Source: Iris pallida (taxonomy: Eukaryota; Streptophyta; Magnoliopsida; Asparagales; Iridaceae). From it: a DNA stretch of 64,000 bases. The notes beneath the pieces are model-generated. The model worked only from the letters and a program-made list of their open reading frames with translations. It did no database searches and was not told the DNA's origin. The position numbers and the translations under genes are program-made. Shown here piece by piece: positions 22,040-34,924 of the stretch (position 1 is the first letter of the stretch; each line of letters begins with the position of its first letter). The DNA is taken from assembly GCA_029216955.1 (NCBI GenBank), contig JANAVB010044018.1, positions 1,252,621-1,316,620 on the forward strand. Reading direction: 5' to 3'.

Positions 22040-25000
22040 TGTTTTTGTGGTGGCCCATGCAGGTCTAGTTTGTCATATCGGTTACGTTACTGTACCAATA
22101 TGAACCTGCATATAGGATTAGGATATAGGAATCTCATCCACAAGCTTGACTTCCTTCCTCAATTCCAAATCTCAAACTCTCGTCCGATTATCTTGACTTC
22201 CTTCTGCTTGATTCCTTTCACTGTAAATCTTATCTTCTTTCGTGCTGAATAGGGAGGTTAGGAGATAACTCGTACGAGTATACATGTTATATTCCTCAAT
22301 TACTCTATTAGTTGACTTCATAAGTTGAGTAGTATGACTACAACCTACCACCCGTATCCTTTTAACTTAGTATTAAAGTGTAACAGAGTGATAATGAATA
22401 TATGCTAGTGTAGAAGAGATGTTTATCTAGAATATAGAGATTTTTTAGCCCATACCCATTGGTCAACTAAGGCTTGATACAAGAACCAGTAGGACGACTG
22501 TGTATGCAAGCACACCGGATAAGACTTAGATCCTTGTGAAACTCGAACTATTTATTACTACTTTCAACGTATTCTTCCATACTTATACTTTAAACTATCA
22601 TGAATGACAATGCTATTTATAGCCTAGTTTTGCAAGCTTATTCTTTGTCGAGCTTGTTCAGGACATATGTATACTGGGGACGCCCACAAGCATATTGTCT
22701 AATTAGAATCAATGTATTATGGTCTGATCAACCATAGTGCACTTGGTTCGCTATTCATATGGTTATCCCATGTGGATTGAGATATAGAGGTATCTAGGAT
22801 CTCATCCGTGACTGCATTGACAATTCCTCTTGAATTACACATTCGTATTTGAATTACGTAATTGTATTCAATGACATCTTTCTTGAACTCTTTATTGCTT
22901 TTGTCTTTCACTGATTGGAAATACGAACGCTCGTATTTGATAGATAAATACAGAGTATCCACATGGCTATGGTAGTTATATGCACAAGTATAGCAACCAT
23001 CGGCCAAGCCATATAACTACAACCTTGCCTAAAGTTGCTCGTCCTTCCCTCGACCCTAATAGTAATATCGTGACCTTCTAGTCATTTGAGCTTGAAAGAT
23101 GAGTAAGATCTTACCCTTAGGTAAACCACAAACCTATGAGACTATCTAATCTCCAGAAATCAATTATTGTGAGTCTCCAAATATTCATCTTGATTCTTGG
23201 CTTAACTAGCAACCCGTATGCCTTAACTCAAACCTTACTTGACTAGGCCCACACAGTTTAGACAGAAAAGAATAGAACAAAACAAGGACAAGCATTGCAA
23301 GGACCGTGGTAGACACCCATTCCAAGATTAGAGATTCAGCAGATGTTACTCTAGGTACAAAATTCTATTATCAAAGAAGTGACATAATATTAGAATAACA
23401 CATTCACCAGCTTAGCCAAAATCTGTAGCATGACGCCCCGTCATTATGTTGTATTAGTATTCAACAAGTGATGCATGAGCACTACATTTAATACCTCTAG
23501 AACGTTTGTGACTATAGTCTGGCAGGTTTGACACAAGTAGAAATTCACGACTTAGTAGTTAGGGATCTTTCCTATGACGTGCTTTAGAGTTCGTTATTCC
23601 ACCGATAGACTCTCGTATACCATGGACAAGCGGGTCATTCCATCTTATCGACTCAGGTACCACTGTATGCAATTATTTCCATTTATTAGGACTCGGGGTA
23701 CAATCCTCGAAACTGATTCACAACTACCCTATCATGTTATCAATCACATCGTGACTTATTATTACCAAAGGTCAAGGTACGATGTCGCGACTCAAATATT
23801 CCTAACCTCATTATTCCTAAAACCATGTTCTAGTCTCTAGAGTGAATAGATTGTAAGCCATTCTTACTTTTAGAAAATTTGGGATTACTGATTGATTGAG
23901 GTAAATTGGTTCTCACTAGTAAGATAAATTAGTGACACATGAACTCCTACTTTCTTTCTTTTTTCTTTTGGTGTCCCTTACTGTGACTTTGATATTTGAA
24001 GTGTAATACTAGTTGTTACCTTCTAACAAAATTTATATACAAAACTTAAACGAATCTACCTTCAAGTAGACATATCATGTCCCACACAAATACATCTCCT
24101 TGGACTCTATTATTATGATACGACTTTCAGGTCAAAAGGGACTAGCGATAACCCTTACCATAACACCGATGTACTTTCGGACTGTAGTTAGAGATCCAAC
24201 CTTAGCTCAAATCTTTTGGTCCAATATACGGTTGTGATCTACTCGAAGCCCTCTACACACATGCCACTAGTGTGCCACTCAATAGAGGTCTTTTGTGCTA
24301 CTTAAACACAAAAGTCATGGAAGGCGCATCTCATGACTTACAGAACCTATTCTACCAACCCGACGGGAAATTTGCCCAACCACTTGAATTTGAACCTATT
24401 CTATATTACCCTAACCTAATAGGAATGGTTTAAAATTCTACAAAATTTTGTCCAGCTACTATAGATTAAAATCTAAAGTTCATGCAATCAAAGATTGAAG
24501 TCCAATTAGGGAACCTATTGAGACTCAGTTAAACCCATCATAGTCCATCGCCATATTGGGACTATAAAACCAAACTTGATGAAATAGTCCCTCACCCCTA
24601 TTATGTAGGTCCCATCCCTTGGCTCACTAATTCACCTTCCATAGATTTCATAACTGCATCTCTTCGTAGCCTATGTTATGCATCTCTCGGTACCAACTTG
24701 CTTCCGGATATACTTGACCAAGACCTCTCATACTGTCTTGACCAAACATAATTAATATATGGGCCATATTAGATAGATAATACCTAGACTTCCTATAGAG
24801 TCTGTGACTATGATTGGAAATATCTCATACTTCCTATACCTCCTTAAAATTTGACCTTCTTAGAAGCCCTATTATTGTGCTTTCCCCGATTGACCAACTT
24901 CTATAAGTTGGGTAGAACATTGAACTTATTCTACTCTACCTCTCAGAATGGGATTACAATCGTGACCGTTCTTCCATCTGTATGGAATTTATGAAATGAT

Positions 25001-26229
25001 CTTTTATTTTACATTTTATATCCCTTTGCTCGTGCGTTTAGATAACTACGGTAACAGATTGCAACCTAAATTCTTCAAGTCAATCATAGAATCATTTTTT
25101 GTTTAAATCAATAGAAAATTTTTGAGGCAAATAGATCGCAAGCCTCTCTAAGAAATATAAGATTTTGGAATTAGCAAGTGGTTGGAAATGATTGGTTCCA
25201 ATTAGACTAATAATTCAATGGTTCATAACGTCGACCCTTATTCGTATCATTTGATACCCTCCACCGTGATTTTGATAATTGAAGCACAACACTAGCCTTT
25301 TCCTTTCGACAAAGTTCACACTCACGAACTAGACTAGTCATGCTACTCACATGACATACATGTCCCACGCAAACGAAATTTTCAGTGCTCTATTTAAATT
25401 ACACCACGTATATGACACATTGTCTTCTCAAAACAAACCATAGAGACCCAAATTCGATCTATTCGATTTCACCCATGCAAATATCGACCCATTCCCTTAA
25501 CTAAACTGAATATTCAAGATCTATGTAATACATAGCACACCTATGACATATGCCTTCCAACAAGCAAGTGCATGCCTCCTACACAACACTAAACATTACC
25601 CCATACATATTAGTCGTTATGACTTAGAGTTTTCAAAACACTTGCCTAATCATATTCTATAGCATGGGTTCTTTTTGATTCTCATCACTTGGCCAGAAAT
25701 TTTTCTTCCCTAAGTTTTCAAGCTCACTTCTTTGTTTCCCATGTTAGACGTGGAACGAATCCTTCTGAACCGACACACCTTAGTATATTCAAACAAGAGG
25801 TCGCTACTAGCTTGTCAAAAGCATGACCCCTAGAGTGACAATGTTTGATTATAGTAACTTTTTTATAGTTGTTATTGACCAAGAACGTCACGGTATTATC
25901 GAGGCTCACTTAGAATCAAAGACTGCGGTCAGAAGTATCCATTATTCTCGTGCCTCTCCCTAGAAATTGTCCTCCTTAAAGTCTTGTAATGATGACGATC
26001 TTTACGGGTGGCCAACTTCTATAAGTTGGGTAGAGTCTGGAAGGAAGCATACCCCATCTTGTAGAATATGAGGTCAATTGGGATTTCTATGACAACCACC
26101 CCTCCATCCTTTCAAAAAAAATGAGCTACAATTTGACGTACCTACTCTCCCACCGTACAAAATTTCGCAATTCTTAATATTATGATTATTTTTAATTTCG
26201 AGGACGAAATTGTCATAAGTTGGGTAGGA
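22040..26229 (+). other. Interior of element T: no recognisable coding capacity
   Basis: A 4190 bp AT-rich stretch. The longest open frames (about 22717-23007 minus, 23574-23840 plus, 25724-25909 minus) are under 100 codons and carry no gag, protease, RT, RNase H or integrase motif that I can see. No clear initiator-Met primer site follows the 5' LTR. It may be a scrambled or replaced chromovirus interior. Confidence 0.6.
26196..26229 (+). other. Polypurine-tract block of element T (Del/Tekay signature)
   Basis: Contains TTTCGAGGACGAAATT and TAAGTTGGGTAGGA immediately before the 3' LTR TG. Such a block is characteristic of Del/Tekay-type plant chromoviruses, where it lies at the end of the interior. 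Confidence 0.7.
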
Positions 26230-29199
26230 TGTAAAACCTCTTATAAGTTAAAGGAATATTTAAATTATTTTTGGATTTTATTTAATTCTAATTTATTTTT
26301 TATCTTATTTATATTATATAAAAGGACTATAGCCATGGTTGAGTTTGAATATGCAAGGTGACTAGAAAGTATGGCATGTCTAGCGTGGTCGGGTGCTTTA
26401 ACTAGTATGCTAGCCATGTTAGGAATGCCATGTTCATATTGTAATCTCTTGCATGTTAACCATTCAAATTATGGCACAAGTTATATTTTTATTTAATTAA
26501 TTAGTTAAGAAAGCCTTTATGACTTTTTAGGAGACCCGGTTGCACGAAACCTTCCCAAACCTCTTCCAAGCCAAATCCAACCCTATATAGGCCTGTTGGG
26601 CATTAATAAATATTAATAATTACATTTATTTATATTTAATTCAGATTTTGTAGTGTAATTACATAGATAGAATTAAATAGTTCTATATTAGGAAACCCCT
26701 TTTTAAATCCACAATCCAATCAACTTGCCAACTCACCAAACAACCAAATCATGTCAAGTGGACCCCCACCATGATAATTTCGGCCAAGCAACCCCCCCAT
26801 GGCCGAATGCATCAAATTAAATAGGATTTAAATCCTAGATTGCTTAAAATTCATTTAAGGATACGTTTAAATATACCAACTTATCCCAAATCTCAACCAA
26901 ATCCTAATCTTTCTCTCCCTCACCTTTGGCCGACCAAAACCCTCTCCCTTTCCATAATTTTGGCAGCAACAAACTCTCCATAGCCTCCATACATCATCTC
27001 CTCCATTGCACATCTCTCCATACTTCACAAAAACTCATCTCCTCCACCATACATCCCCGAAACCCCTCAAAACAAACCCTAAAAACTCCATCTCCCCCAT
27101 CCAATCCTCAATAGCCATTATAAACTCTCTCATACTCACCAAAAGAGGATTAGCAACCGATGATAGTGGAAAAGATTGGAGCTTTGGTGAAGAGAAGTCA
27201 TCATCACCCTTTCTAGCAAGAATCTTTGCTAAGAACCCTAATCTTTTCTTCAAAAAAAACTTTTGCTAAAATTCTGTAGAAAATATGTTATTAATTCTAT
27301 AGAAATCATATTTTGATGTCTTTTTTTAGGTATAATCATCCATAATTATTTTATAAAATATAGGCATAATATTCATGTGTCGGTAGGATCAAAATTAACC
27401 CCATTGTGAAGGAACTATGAGTTATTGGTGCATATTTTCGAAACTAAATTTTATGTGTGTTCATATACCTAAATTATGATTTTTAAATATTTTTCTATGA
27501 TTTTTAGCAACTCAAATCTGGTCAGAAAAATTATAGGTCAAAACTAGCTAATTTCGGGTAACCGGCTGACCTAGAATGTCTCAAACTTGTAGTGTAACTC
27601 AACCCTTGTACCTCTGATATTATTCTATGAAATAAAGTATTTTATTGCTGTTTAAAATATATTTTTGGTTATTTTAGCAATTTTGAGTCATTAACTATAT
27701 TTCGGGCGAGTTTCGGGTAGACTAGCTGACTTAGTAATCAACCAGTCGTAAATGTCTTTAGAAATATTAATTCTGGAATTTCTGAGATAAATTTGTAGAA
27801 AATTAGTTCAAATATTATTTTTTATGATTTTTATATGATTTTTAAGTATGTATTGAAGTAGGGGCATAACCGACTAATTAAAAGTTAGAAATCCTAAAAA
27901 CTGTGTTTTGATGTCTCGTGGAACCTGTGTGTGATTGTATGGATCTAAATGGTTCCACGAGAGATTGAATATAATTTTAACACATTACTTCGACTAATTA
28001 AGTCGTATCGTAAGTTTCATGAGTAGTGACTTAATTTAGTTAATTAATTATCTAGGAGTGTCGCGTTCCGGAGACGTGGACGCGGGAACGGTGTTTCATA
28101 TTTATAGCACGAAATCAGGCAAGATACCTTGCCATTATACTGTTTATATTCAGTTGCATTTTATTACATATCACTGTTCATTTATTTCCAGTTCTTATAG
28201 TTCTTGATTTCTGTCTGTTCAGTGATATTAGATATACTTTGTTATTATCCTTTGATTGCATGTGGACTTAGAGTTAAGAGACCACCGTCTGTAGTGTATC
28301 GCATATACCTTGACACAGTTGTACCACGAGGATGTGAGAGATGAGTAGCATATAGAGGTTCTTATGTATGGGCTGATCCTCCATGCGTATGCGATAGGGC
28401 TAACTGCTAATAGAGGCATGTTAGGAGACTTAGCAGTTAGTAGAGGTATATGAGACATGGATGTGACTCTGTTAGGCATTGGATGGGAAGAACATTTCCT
28501 TAACGTATGGGCCAAGTATGCACTTCCCTATTGCCGGTTATCTCCGCGGGAGATACGGTCCTGGATCCTGATACTGATTTACTGCTGGCCTCTGACATTC
28601 GATGAATGTTATGCTTTGAGGTCCCTGGTATCCTGATGGGCCATACCTGAGATTACTGCTACTGAGCCAGAGTGCCCATGCGTTGGAGGTTTGTTCTTAA
28701 CTGCATAAACACTGTAGTATGGTTAGATTACCTTATTGTCGTCATATCACTTATTTCGGGTTGTGACATATTATATTCAGTTTATTATGGCACATTCTTT
28801 ATGTATCTTGTTACGTCCCTCTGAGGACCTGGTTATCTCTCCAGGTTTGTGTGCTTCTGTGATATTGCAGGTGTTCTAGTCGGGCCATGATCTTCTCCAT
28901 CCTTTCAAAGATGACTGCACCTGTCTCGTCTTGTTATTTCATCTATTCCTTCCTGTATATTTTATTTGAGATAGTTGGTAGTGGACTTTGTCTCCGCCCA
29001 ACGATTGTATAATGACAAATTCAAAGTTGCTTTTATATCATTTATTTATCTAGTGGATGAAATTTAGTTATTCTGGTTTTATTGTATTTACAGCTTATGT
29101 ATTCATGCGAGGTTTCCATATATTGGAGTATACTTCGTATGTATACAGCTGGCATGGATACGTACCTAGTCCTAAGTATTTTGGGACTGGGGCGTTACA
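26230..29199 (+). repeat. 3' LTR of element T
   Basis: 2970 bp direct repeat of 19069-22039 with the same TG...CA ends. Followed by GGAGC, the right target duplication, and then B's exon 3 resumes. Confidence 0.9.
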
Positions 29200-29204
29200 G
29201 GAGC
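29200..29204. other. Right target duplication of element T (GGAGC)
   Basis: Equals the original GGAGC of the empty site in A; the left copy is GGCGC. Removing T plus one copy restores the open exon 3 frame. Confidence 0.8.
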
Positions 29205-30125
29205 TAGCCGCTATTCATGCATCTTTTCGTACAGAATTTGTTTCCTTGATGGCAGGGATGGCAAGTTCCGATGCTACTCCTTCGACACTGCCAGCCACAC
29301 TTCCTTTGACGCCGTCCTCTACAGAAGTTTTGGATGAAGTGTCACAGGATGTGGTTGACAGCTTTTACCGCCACCTGAAGAGAGGGGTCGAGGCAGCCAT
29401 GGAGAGGGGGACTCCCTTTGCAATGGCCCGTCAGTGCGCCGGTGGCCAAATCGACATCCTTAGAACACTCCCTGGTGGGGCAGGGCTAGCTGCACTTCTG
29501 GAGCCTAAACTGCTAGAGGCTGATCGACTTGTGACCCAGTTTCATGTGCTGCGGCAGGCTGATTTGTCTGCGGCAATAGATCAAGAGCGCACTTTCCTCA
29601 TAACCGCGGTGGAGAAGGTGAGGCTTGCTCGAGAATCGATTAATCCGACCATACTGAAGGACCGTCGTGATCTGTCCCAGTTATACGATCAATTGAGTCG
29701 TAGAAATGAAGATTGTACGGCTCAAAAAGCGGCCGCCTCCTGTGGGGTAATCGACACCAGGGAGCAGATCCTCGAACTCCAGAGAAAGCTGGCCTTTCTG
29801 GAGTCTGAGCTCGAAGCCGCCCGTGCCGAAAAGGGACTTATTATGCAGGAGGCTGACAAACCTAGTCGAGCTTCTGCCAATCTGGAGCTCGCCCTGAAGA
29901 AGATAGAAGATGGCTGGCGGGCACACATGTATTTTGGTGATGCGGAACGGTTGTCCCAGGAAGCGGAGCACCGAGCTAAGCAGTGGCTTGAACGGAGGAC
30001 CGCCTTGGTGAAGAACCGCCTCCTGGAATTATATAATACCGAACCATAGTTAGCCTTTTCTTCTTTTATTATGTTCTTTTTGAGGGGGACATGGTCCCAG
30101 AACATGTAATGCTTTTTGGCTTCCA

Positions 30126-30131
30126 AATAAA
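30126..30131 (+). terminator. Poly(A) signal of the antisense gene in element B
   Basis: AATAAA about 77 bp after the stop of the antisense frame (30049), conserved in A at 9770-9775. Confidence 0.6.
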
Positions 30132-30419
30132 AGAGTATGCTTTATTCTACCCTTTATCTATACTGCTTGTTGTGCTTGTGGTGTTATGGTGGCGTTTGCC
30201 CCGCATGGGGGGGCTTGTTTGTGGACCTGTTACCCTTGGCATACCTTAGTTTTAGGTACGAATAACAAGTTTGATGGGGATACTTAGAACAATCCCACGG
30301 CAAGGTGATCATGGACGTTCCGGGTATCAGGAGAAAGAATGCTATGGAGCAGCTGGGCTCCTGGGGCATGATGAAGAATGATGGGCCTGTACTAAGAAAC
30401 TTAGCAAAGGACCTTTGTG

Positions 30420-31040
30420 GGCCTATTATCCTTGGCGTACCCTGACTTAGGATACGGATAATAGGATGAAAGGGAACCAACATACTTACTCAGAGGTAAT
30501 GACGACGTGGCAAGTATGGGGGTTTTACCGTGGAGTCTTCCTACTCAGAGGTAATGAGGACATGGCAGGAGTGGACTCAACGGAGGATATTTGTGGTCAA
30601 CAGAGGACATTTGTTGACCTAATATCCTTGGCGTACCCTGGTTCAGGATACAGATAATAAGACAAGTGAGAACCAACATACCTACTCAGAGGTAATGAGG
30701 ACATGGCAAGTATGAGGGTTTTACCATGGAGTCTTCCTACTCAGAGGTAATGAGGACATGGCAGGAGTGGACTCAAAGGGGGATATTTGTGGACCTATTA
30801 TCCTTGGCGTACCCTGGGTTTTTTTGGTACAGATAATAAGTCGAGGGAGGACCAGCATATTTATTCAGAGGTAATGAGGACATGACAAATATGAGGGTTT
30901 CTTCGATGGAGCCTTCCCACTCAGAGGTAATAAGGACATGGCAGGAGTGGGTTCCATGAAGGGGTACATAGAACGACTCAGAGGTAATGAGGACATGGAA
31001 GTTCTATGTAGAGGGGTGATTTGTTTTTGGCGGAAGTGAA
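30420..31040 (-). repeat. Irregular repeat array (ACTCAGAGGTAATGAG core) in element B
   Basis: The mirror of A's array at 8890-9480. ACTCAGAGGTAATGAG recurs at least seven times, with TGGAGTCTTCC and ATCCTTGGCGTACCCTG blocks. From 30132 to 30420 there is no gene, only family 3' sequence shared with A. Confidence 0.7.
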
Positions 31041-31203
31041 ACGACTCAGAGGTAACATCGACGTGGTCGTTTTGGAAATTTTGTGGATCCGTTACCCTTT
31101 TTGTGCACAGAATGCACAGGTAGTAGATCATGAGGGAGGAGCTCTTTCAGAGAAATAAGTTCAGAGGTATGATCATACATGACTTACTACCTAAAAGAGT
31201 GAC

Positions 31204-31479
31204 CGGAATGTGAGTTCATAGGCACCTGCGGGTACATAACTCGATAATCTGGGAGAGTTGGAATGTGAGTTCAGCGGTACCGACGGGTACATGACTCGAT
31301 AATCTGGAATTTGGAAATGTGAGTTCAGCGGCACCAGCGGGTACATGACTCGATAATCTGGAGTGTTGTGGATGTGAGTTCAGCGACACCAGCAGGTATA
31401 TAACTCAATAATCTGGGATTTTTGTGAATATGAGTTCAGCGGTACCGGTGGGTACATGACTCGATAATCTGAAAAATGT
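31204..31479 (-). repeat. Tandem array of five ~55 bp units after element B pol
   Basis: Units with TGAGTTCAGCGGTACC and GGGTACATGACTCGATAATC, the reverse complement of A's array at 8432-8704. Five units in both copies suggests a stable family feature. Confidence 0.8.
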
Positions 31480-32700
31480 CGTTTAGACATAATATTTCTT
31501 CAGGAACTTGCCGTTGAATGGCAGCATGAGCAAATCTCCGTTTTATTTTGCGAGGCGGTAAGCACCGTTGGAGAATACGGCCTCAATGATAAATAGACCT
31601 TCCTATTTTGGCTAGAATTTGTCGACAGTTTTGTGAGTCATGACCATCGGCCTCCGAACTGCCAGGACGAGATCGCCCACTTGGAATGTTCTGATTGTAA
31701 CCTTCTTGTTGAAGGCTCCGGAGATGCGTGCTTGGTAAAGCTCGATTCGTTGCTGAGCCAAGAGGCACTTTTCATCTAAGGCCTCCAATTCTTGTAGTCG
31801 GCGACGGTAGTTATCGTCCGTCGTCAATTGGTAAGTAAGGGCGACGCGGAGCGAGGGTATTTGAGTCTCCAATGGAAGAACTGCCACACTCCCGTACACC
31901 AGGGAGAATGGTGTGTTTCCTGTGGCTGTTCGGACTGTGGTACGGTACGCCCATAAGCATTTACCAAGCTTCTCGTTCCAGCCGTGTTTGTTGGACGATA
32001 CGAACTTCTTGAGAAGTTTGATGATGGTTTTGTTGAATGCTTCTGCCAACCCATTCGCTGTCGGATTGTATGGTGTCGAAGTAATATTCTGAATCGTGGT
32101 TATCGCAGAAGTGATAGAAGGCGTGGCTTGTGAACTGCGGACCATTATCGTGGATAATCCTTCGGGGCAGTCCAAAGCGATAGATGACATGATGCTTGAG
32201 GAAGCTGATCACGTTTGAAGTCTTTACTTCTGCGAGCGGAACAGGTTCCGCCCATTTGGAGAAGTAGTCTGTGATTGCGAGTATGAAGCGATGTCCTCGG
32301 GAGGAAGGTGGAGTAATCGGACCGTTGATATCCATTTCCCATGCTTCGAATGGCCAGGACGCCACTGTCGGATGTAGAAATTCGGATGATTGGTGGATGA
32401 AGTCCGAGTGGACTTGGCAGGCTTTACACTTTCTTGCATAGTCTATCGTATCTGCTACCATCGTGGGCCAGTAGTAGCCTATTCGGCGAAGGCGGTCTTT
32501 CAATTTTGGGCCAGGCTGGTGGGCCCCGCAGACACCATCATTAGCTTCGTGTACGGCTTCTTTGGCTTCTGCGTTTGACAGACACGAAAGCAATAACCCA
32601 TCGTAGGATCGACGATACAGCATTTTTGTCTCTGTATCGTAGAAGAATCTGAGAGAACGCCTTCTGATAGAGGTGGCCTCTTTTGGGTTCTCGGGCAGGA
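31480..32700 (-). pseudogene. Element B integrase, broken
   Basis: The HHCC region (GAHQPGPKL, CKACQ) is at about 32540-32410. The catalytic Asp of HDNGPQF is near 32150, and NGLAEAFNKT, with the Glu, near 32050. A frameshift near 32100, between the second Asp and the Glu, splits the domain. TAG at about 31611 (AAG in A) and a second stop a few codons later cut the C-terminus. Colinear with A's 7076-8418. Confidence 0.8.
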
Positions 32701-33247
32701 TGTCGTAAACTACGAAGTCAATGAATGGTTGTCTCTAGTCTGGGACTTCGTCGATCGTCTGAGCAGAATAACTCGCCACGAATTAAACATTGTTCTTGGG
32801 ATAGACCAGTTCATGGCCTATCACATCCACCGATTGATGAGTATGATTTGGCATCGCTAGGGAAGCGGCAAGGCTTGCTAGGGCATCGGCTTCGATGTTT
32901 TGGAGTCTGGAGACGTGTTCGATGAAGAACCCTTCAAATGACGAGATGATGTTGATCGCTATCTGGTGATAGGGGATCATGTCTTCATAGCGGACTTCGT
33001 ACGAACTCCGGATCTGATTGACGATTAACTGTGAATCGCCGTATGCTTCAAGATATTCCATCCCCAGCTCTCTTGCAAGTTGGAGGCCAATGACCAAAGC
33101 GTTGTACTCGGACACATTGTTAGAGCAGGGTTCTGTGAGGGAGTAAGCGCGATTGATCACCAATCCGGAAGGCGAAACCAGCACCACCCCGACTCCGACG
33201 ACGATGTTGCCCTTAGGTCCGGTCCTTGAGGCACCGTCGAAGAACAT
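32701..33247 (-). pseudogene. Element B second (archaeal-type) RNase H and start of integrase, broken
   Basis: MFFDGASRTGP starts at 33247. SEYNAL (near 33105; A has AEYNAL), GDSQLIVNQI (near 33035) and EADALASLA follow. The domain is open apart from TGA just before MFFDG (CGA in A). Two further stops lie near 32785 (CAA to TAA) and 32740 (TGG to TAG), before integrase. Confidence 0.75.
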
Positions 33248-34924
33248 TCACCATATATTATCGTGAGAGATTGCATATGAGTTGGCGACCTCATCTGGGA
33301 TTCCTTCATATATTTTGGATGACTCCGAGCCTGGGTGGGCTGCTAAAAAGTCTGCCAGAGCTTGACCTTTAACATCCTTTTGCAGGACGAAGATCATATG
33401 GTAGGGGGACAGTAATATTGCCCACGTAGCAAGGCGAGAGCTAAGTGCCCCTGGCTTAGTCATGAGGACCCTGAGAGGGTTGACTCGTGAGATCACATGA
33501 ATAGTTTGTCCTGTGACATAGTGCCGCGTCTTTTGAATGGCAAACACCAGGGCAAGGCATTCCTTCTCCACGATGGTATATCAGTGCTCTGGCCCGATCA
33601 TCATTCGACTGAGGTAATATATAGCTTGTTCATGGCCTGCATTATTGTTTTGTGCCAGCAGAGCGTCGAGGGAATGCTTTATTGCTCGTACATAGAGCAG
33701 GAATGGTTTTCCAGCAATCGGGGCCACCAAGACTGGAGGGTTCGACAAATATTCTTTGATGCTGTCGAAGGCATGCTGACATTCTTCGTCCCATACGAAT
33801 GAGATACCCTTCTTCATGAGATGGGCGAATGGCTGACAACGTCCGAAGAGGTTGGAAATGAACCTCCTGATGTAAGCTAACCTCCCTTGGAGGCCTCGAA
33901 GTTCTCGGAGATTTCTCGGGGGACCCATCTCCATGATTGCCTTTGTCTTCTCAGGGTCTACGTGGATACCCTGGGCGGTGATGTTAAAACCTAAGAACTT
34001 TTCGCTGGATACACCCAAGAAGGATTTTATGGGATTCATCTTCAGGTTGTGTGCTCGCATTAGGTCGAATACCGTCCTCAGATCCTGGAGGTGGTCACCC
34101 TTACAGCGACTTTTGACGGCAATGTCATCAATATAGCACTCCACGATCTTGCGCAAGTGATCCCTGAAGATGATACTCATAGCTCTTTGATACGTGGCGC
34201 CAGCATTCTTTAAACCGAAAAGCATAATTGTGTAACAGTATGTGCCAATCGGTGTTCGGAATGATGTATGCTTTTTGTCGTCAGGAGACATCTTGATTTG
34301 GTTGTACCCCGAGAAACCATCCATGAATGACATGCGTTCGAAGCCGCATATGTTGTCGATCATGATGTATATGATAGGGAGGGGGAATTCATCTTTGGGA
34401 CATGTCTCGTTCAGATTACGAAAGTCGATGCAGATTCGAATCTTCCCATTCTTCTTGAGGACCGGTACTATGTTGGCGACCCAGTCTGGATGTTGCTCCT
34501 TGTATATGAAGCTGCTGGATATCAGTTTGTTGACTTCGGCTTCGATCGCATCCATGATGCCCGGGCGGAAGCGTCGCTGTTGTTGTTTGACCGGCTTTGC
34601 ATCTGGCCGAATGTTGAGTTTGTGAAGAGCAATATCTTGATTTAACCCTGGCATGTCTTCATAGCTCCAGGCGAACACATCAATGTATTCTTTGACGAGT
34701 TCCAGTAGTGATTCTCGCTCTTCGTCTGTCAGGCTTTTAATGACGAAGATTAGTTTTGGAGAAGATTCGTTGCCGAGGTCAACCTGTATAACCTCATCTT
34801 CAGTAGGAGGTTCTCTCTGTTCGAACCACTTTCCCCGTTGTGCGTCCAGCTGTTGGGCCCACGTCTCTAACTCGAAGATTTTATGAATGTCTTCATCTTC
34901 TTCGTAAGCGTTGGCGAATGCCAT
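33248..34924 (-). pseudogene. Element B reverse transcriptase and first RNase H, broken
   Basis: A long open stretch (34924-33581) covers LNIRPDAKPVKQQQ, RICIDFRNLN and the catalytic box, which reads YIDD (34125-34136) instead of the YVDD of A. The gypsy RNase H continues to VMEKECLALVFA-type sequence after a TGA near 33590 (CGA in A). The Val to Ile change at the catalytic box is seen directly; its effect on activity is not known here. Confidence 0.85.

Larger units (their letters stand above)
19069..29199 (+). mobile_element. Element T: long-LTR, non-coding retrotransposon (LARD-like, Del/Tekay-related)
   Basis: Two direct LTRs of about 2.97 kb flank a 4.19 kb interior. The ends are TGTAAAACC...GGCGTTACA, and a 5 bp target duplication lies on both sides. 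Before the 3' LTR is a block (26196-26229) with GAGGACGAAATT and TAAGTTGGGTAGGA, the known signature at the 3' end of Del/Tekay chromovirus interiors. No gag or pol could be read in the interior, so it would depend on proteins from another element. It is inserted in exon 3 of B's antisense gene. Orientation plus follows from the polypurine block. Confidence 0.85.
16287..30049 (+). pseudogene. Element B antisense gene (plant-mobile-domain-like), split by element T
   Basis: Remaining parts: exon 2 from 16287 to 18304, intron 18305-18380, exon 3 from 18381 to 19068 and again from 29205 to 30049. Exon 1, the promoter and the start of exon 2 are lost to A's insertion. Exon 2 has two stops, 16573 (TGG in A) and 17474-17476 (CGA in A); otherwise all parts stay open in one frame. 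The mobile-domain-like motif lies near 16694-16790, KKRKKK and an acidic run near 18010-18130, and the coiled coil at about 29590-30040. The first codons of an apparent frame at 16277 come from A's LTR and are not part of the gene. Its role is unknown. Confidence 0.7.

Noticed and set aside
22040..26229. Search for a CRISPR-like or satellite array in the interior of T
   Set aside because: No regularly spaced repeat is seen, and CRISPR arrays are not expected in a plant nuclear genome.
29057..30049. A 330-codon frame that looks like one protein
   Set aside because: Its first part is the end of T's 3' LTR. Only 29200 onward belongs to exon 3 of B's antisense gene; the joined frame is an accident of insertion.
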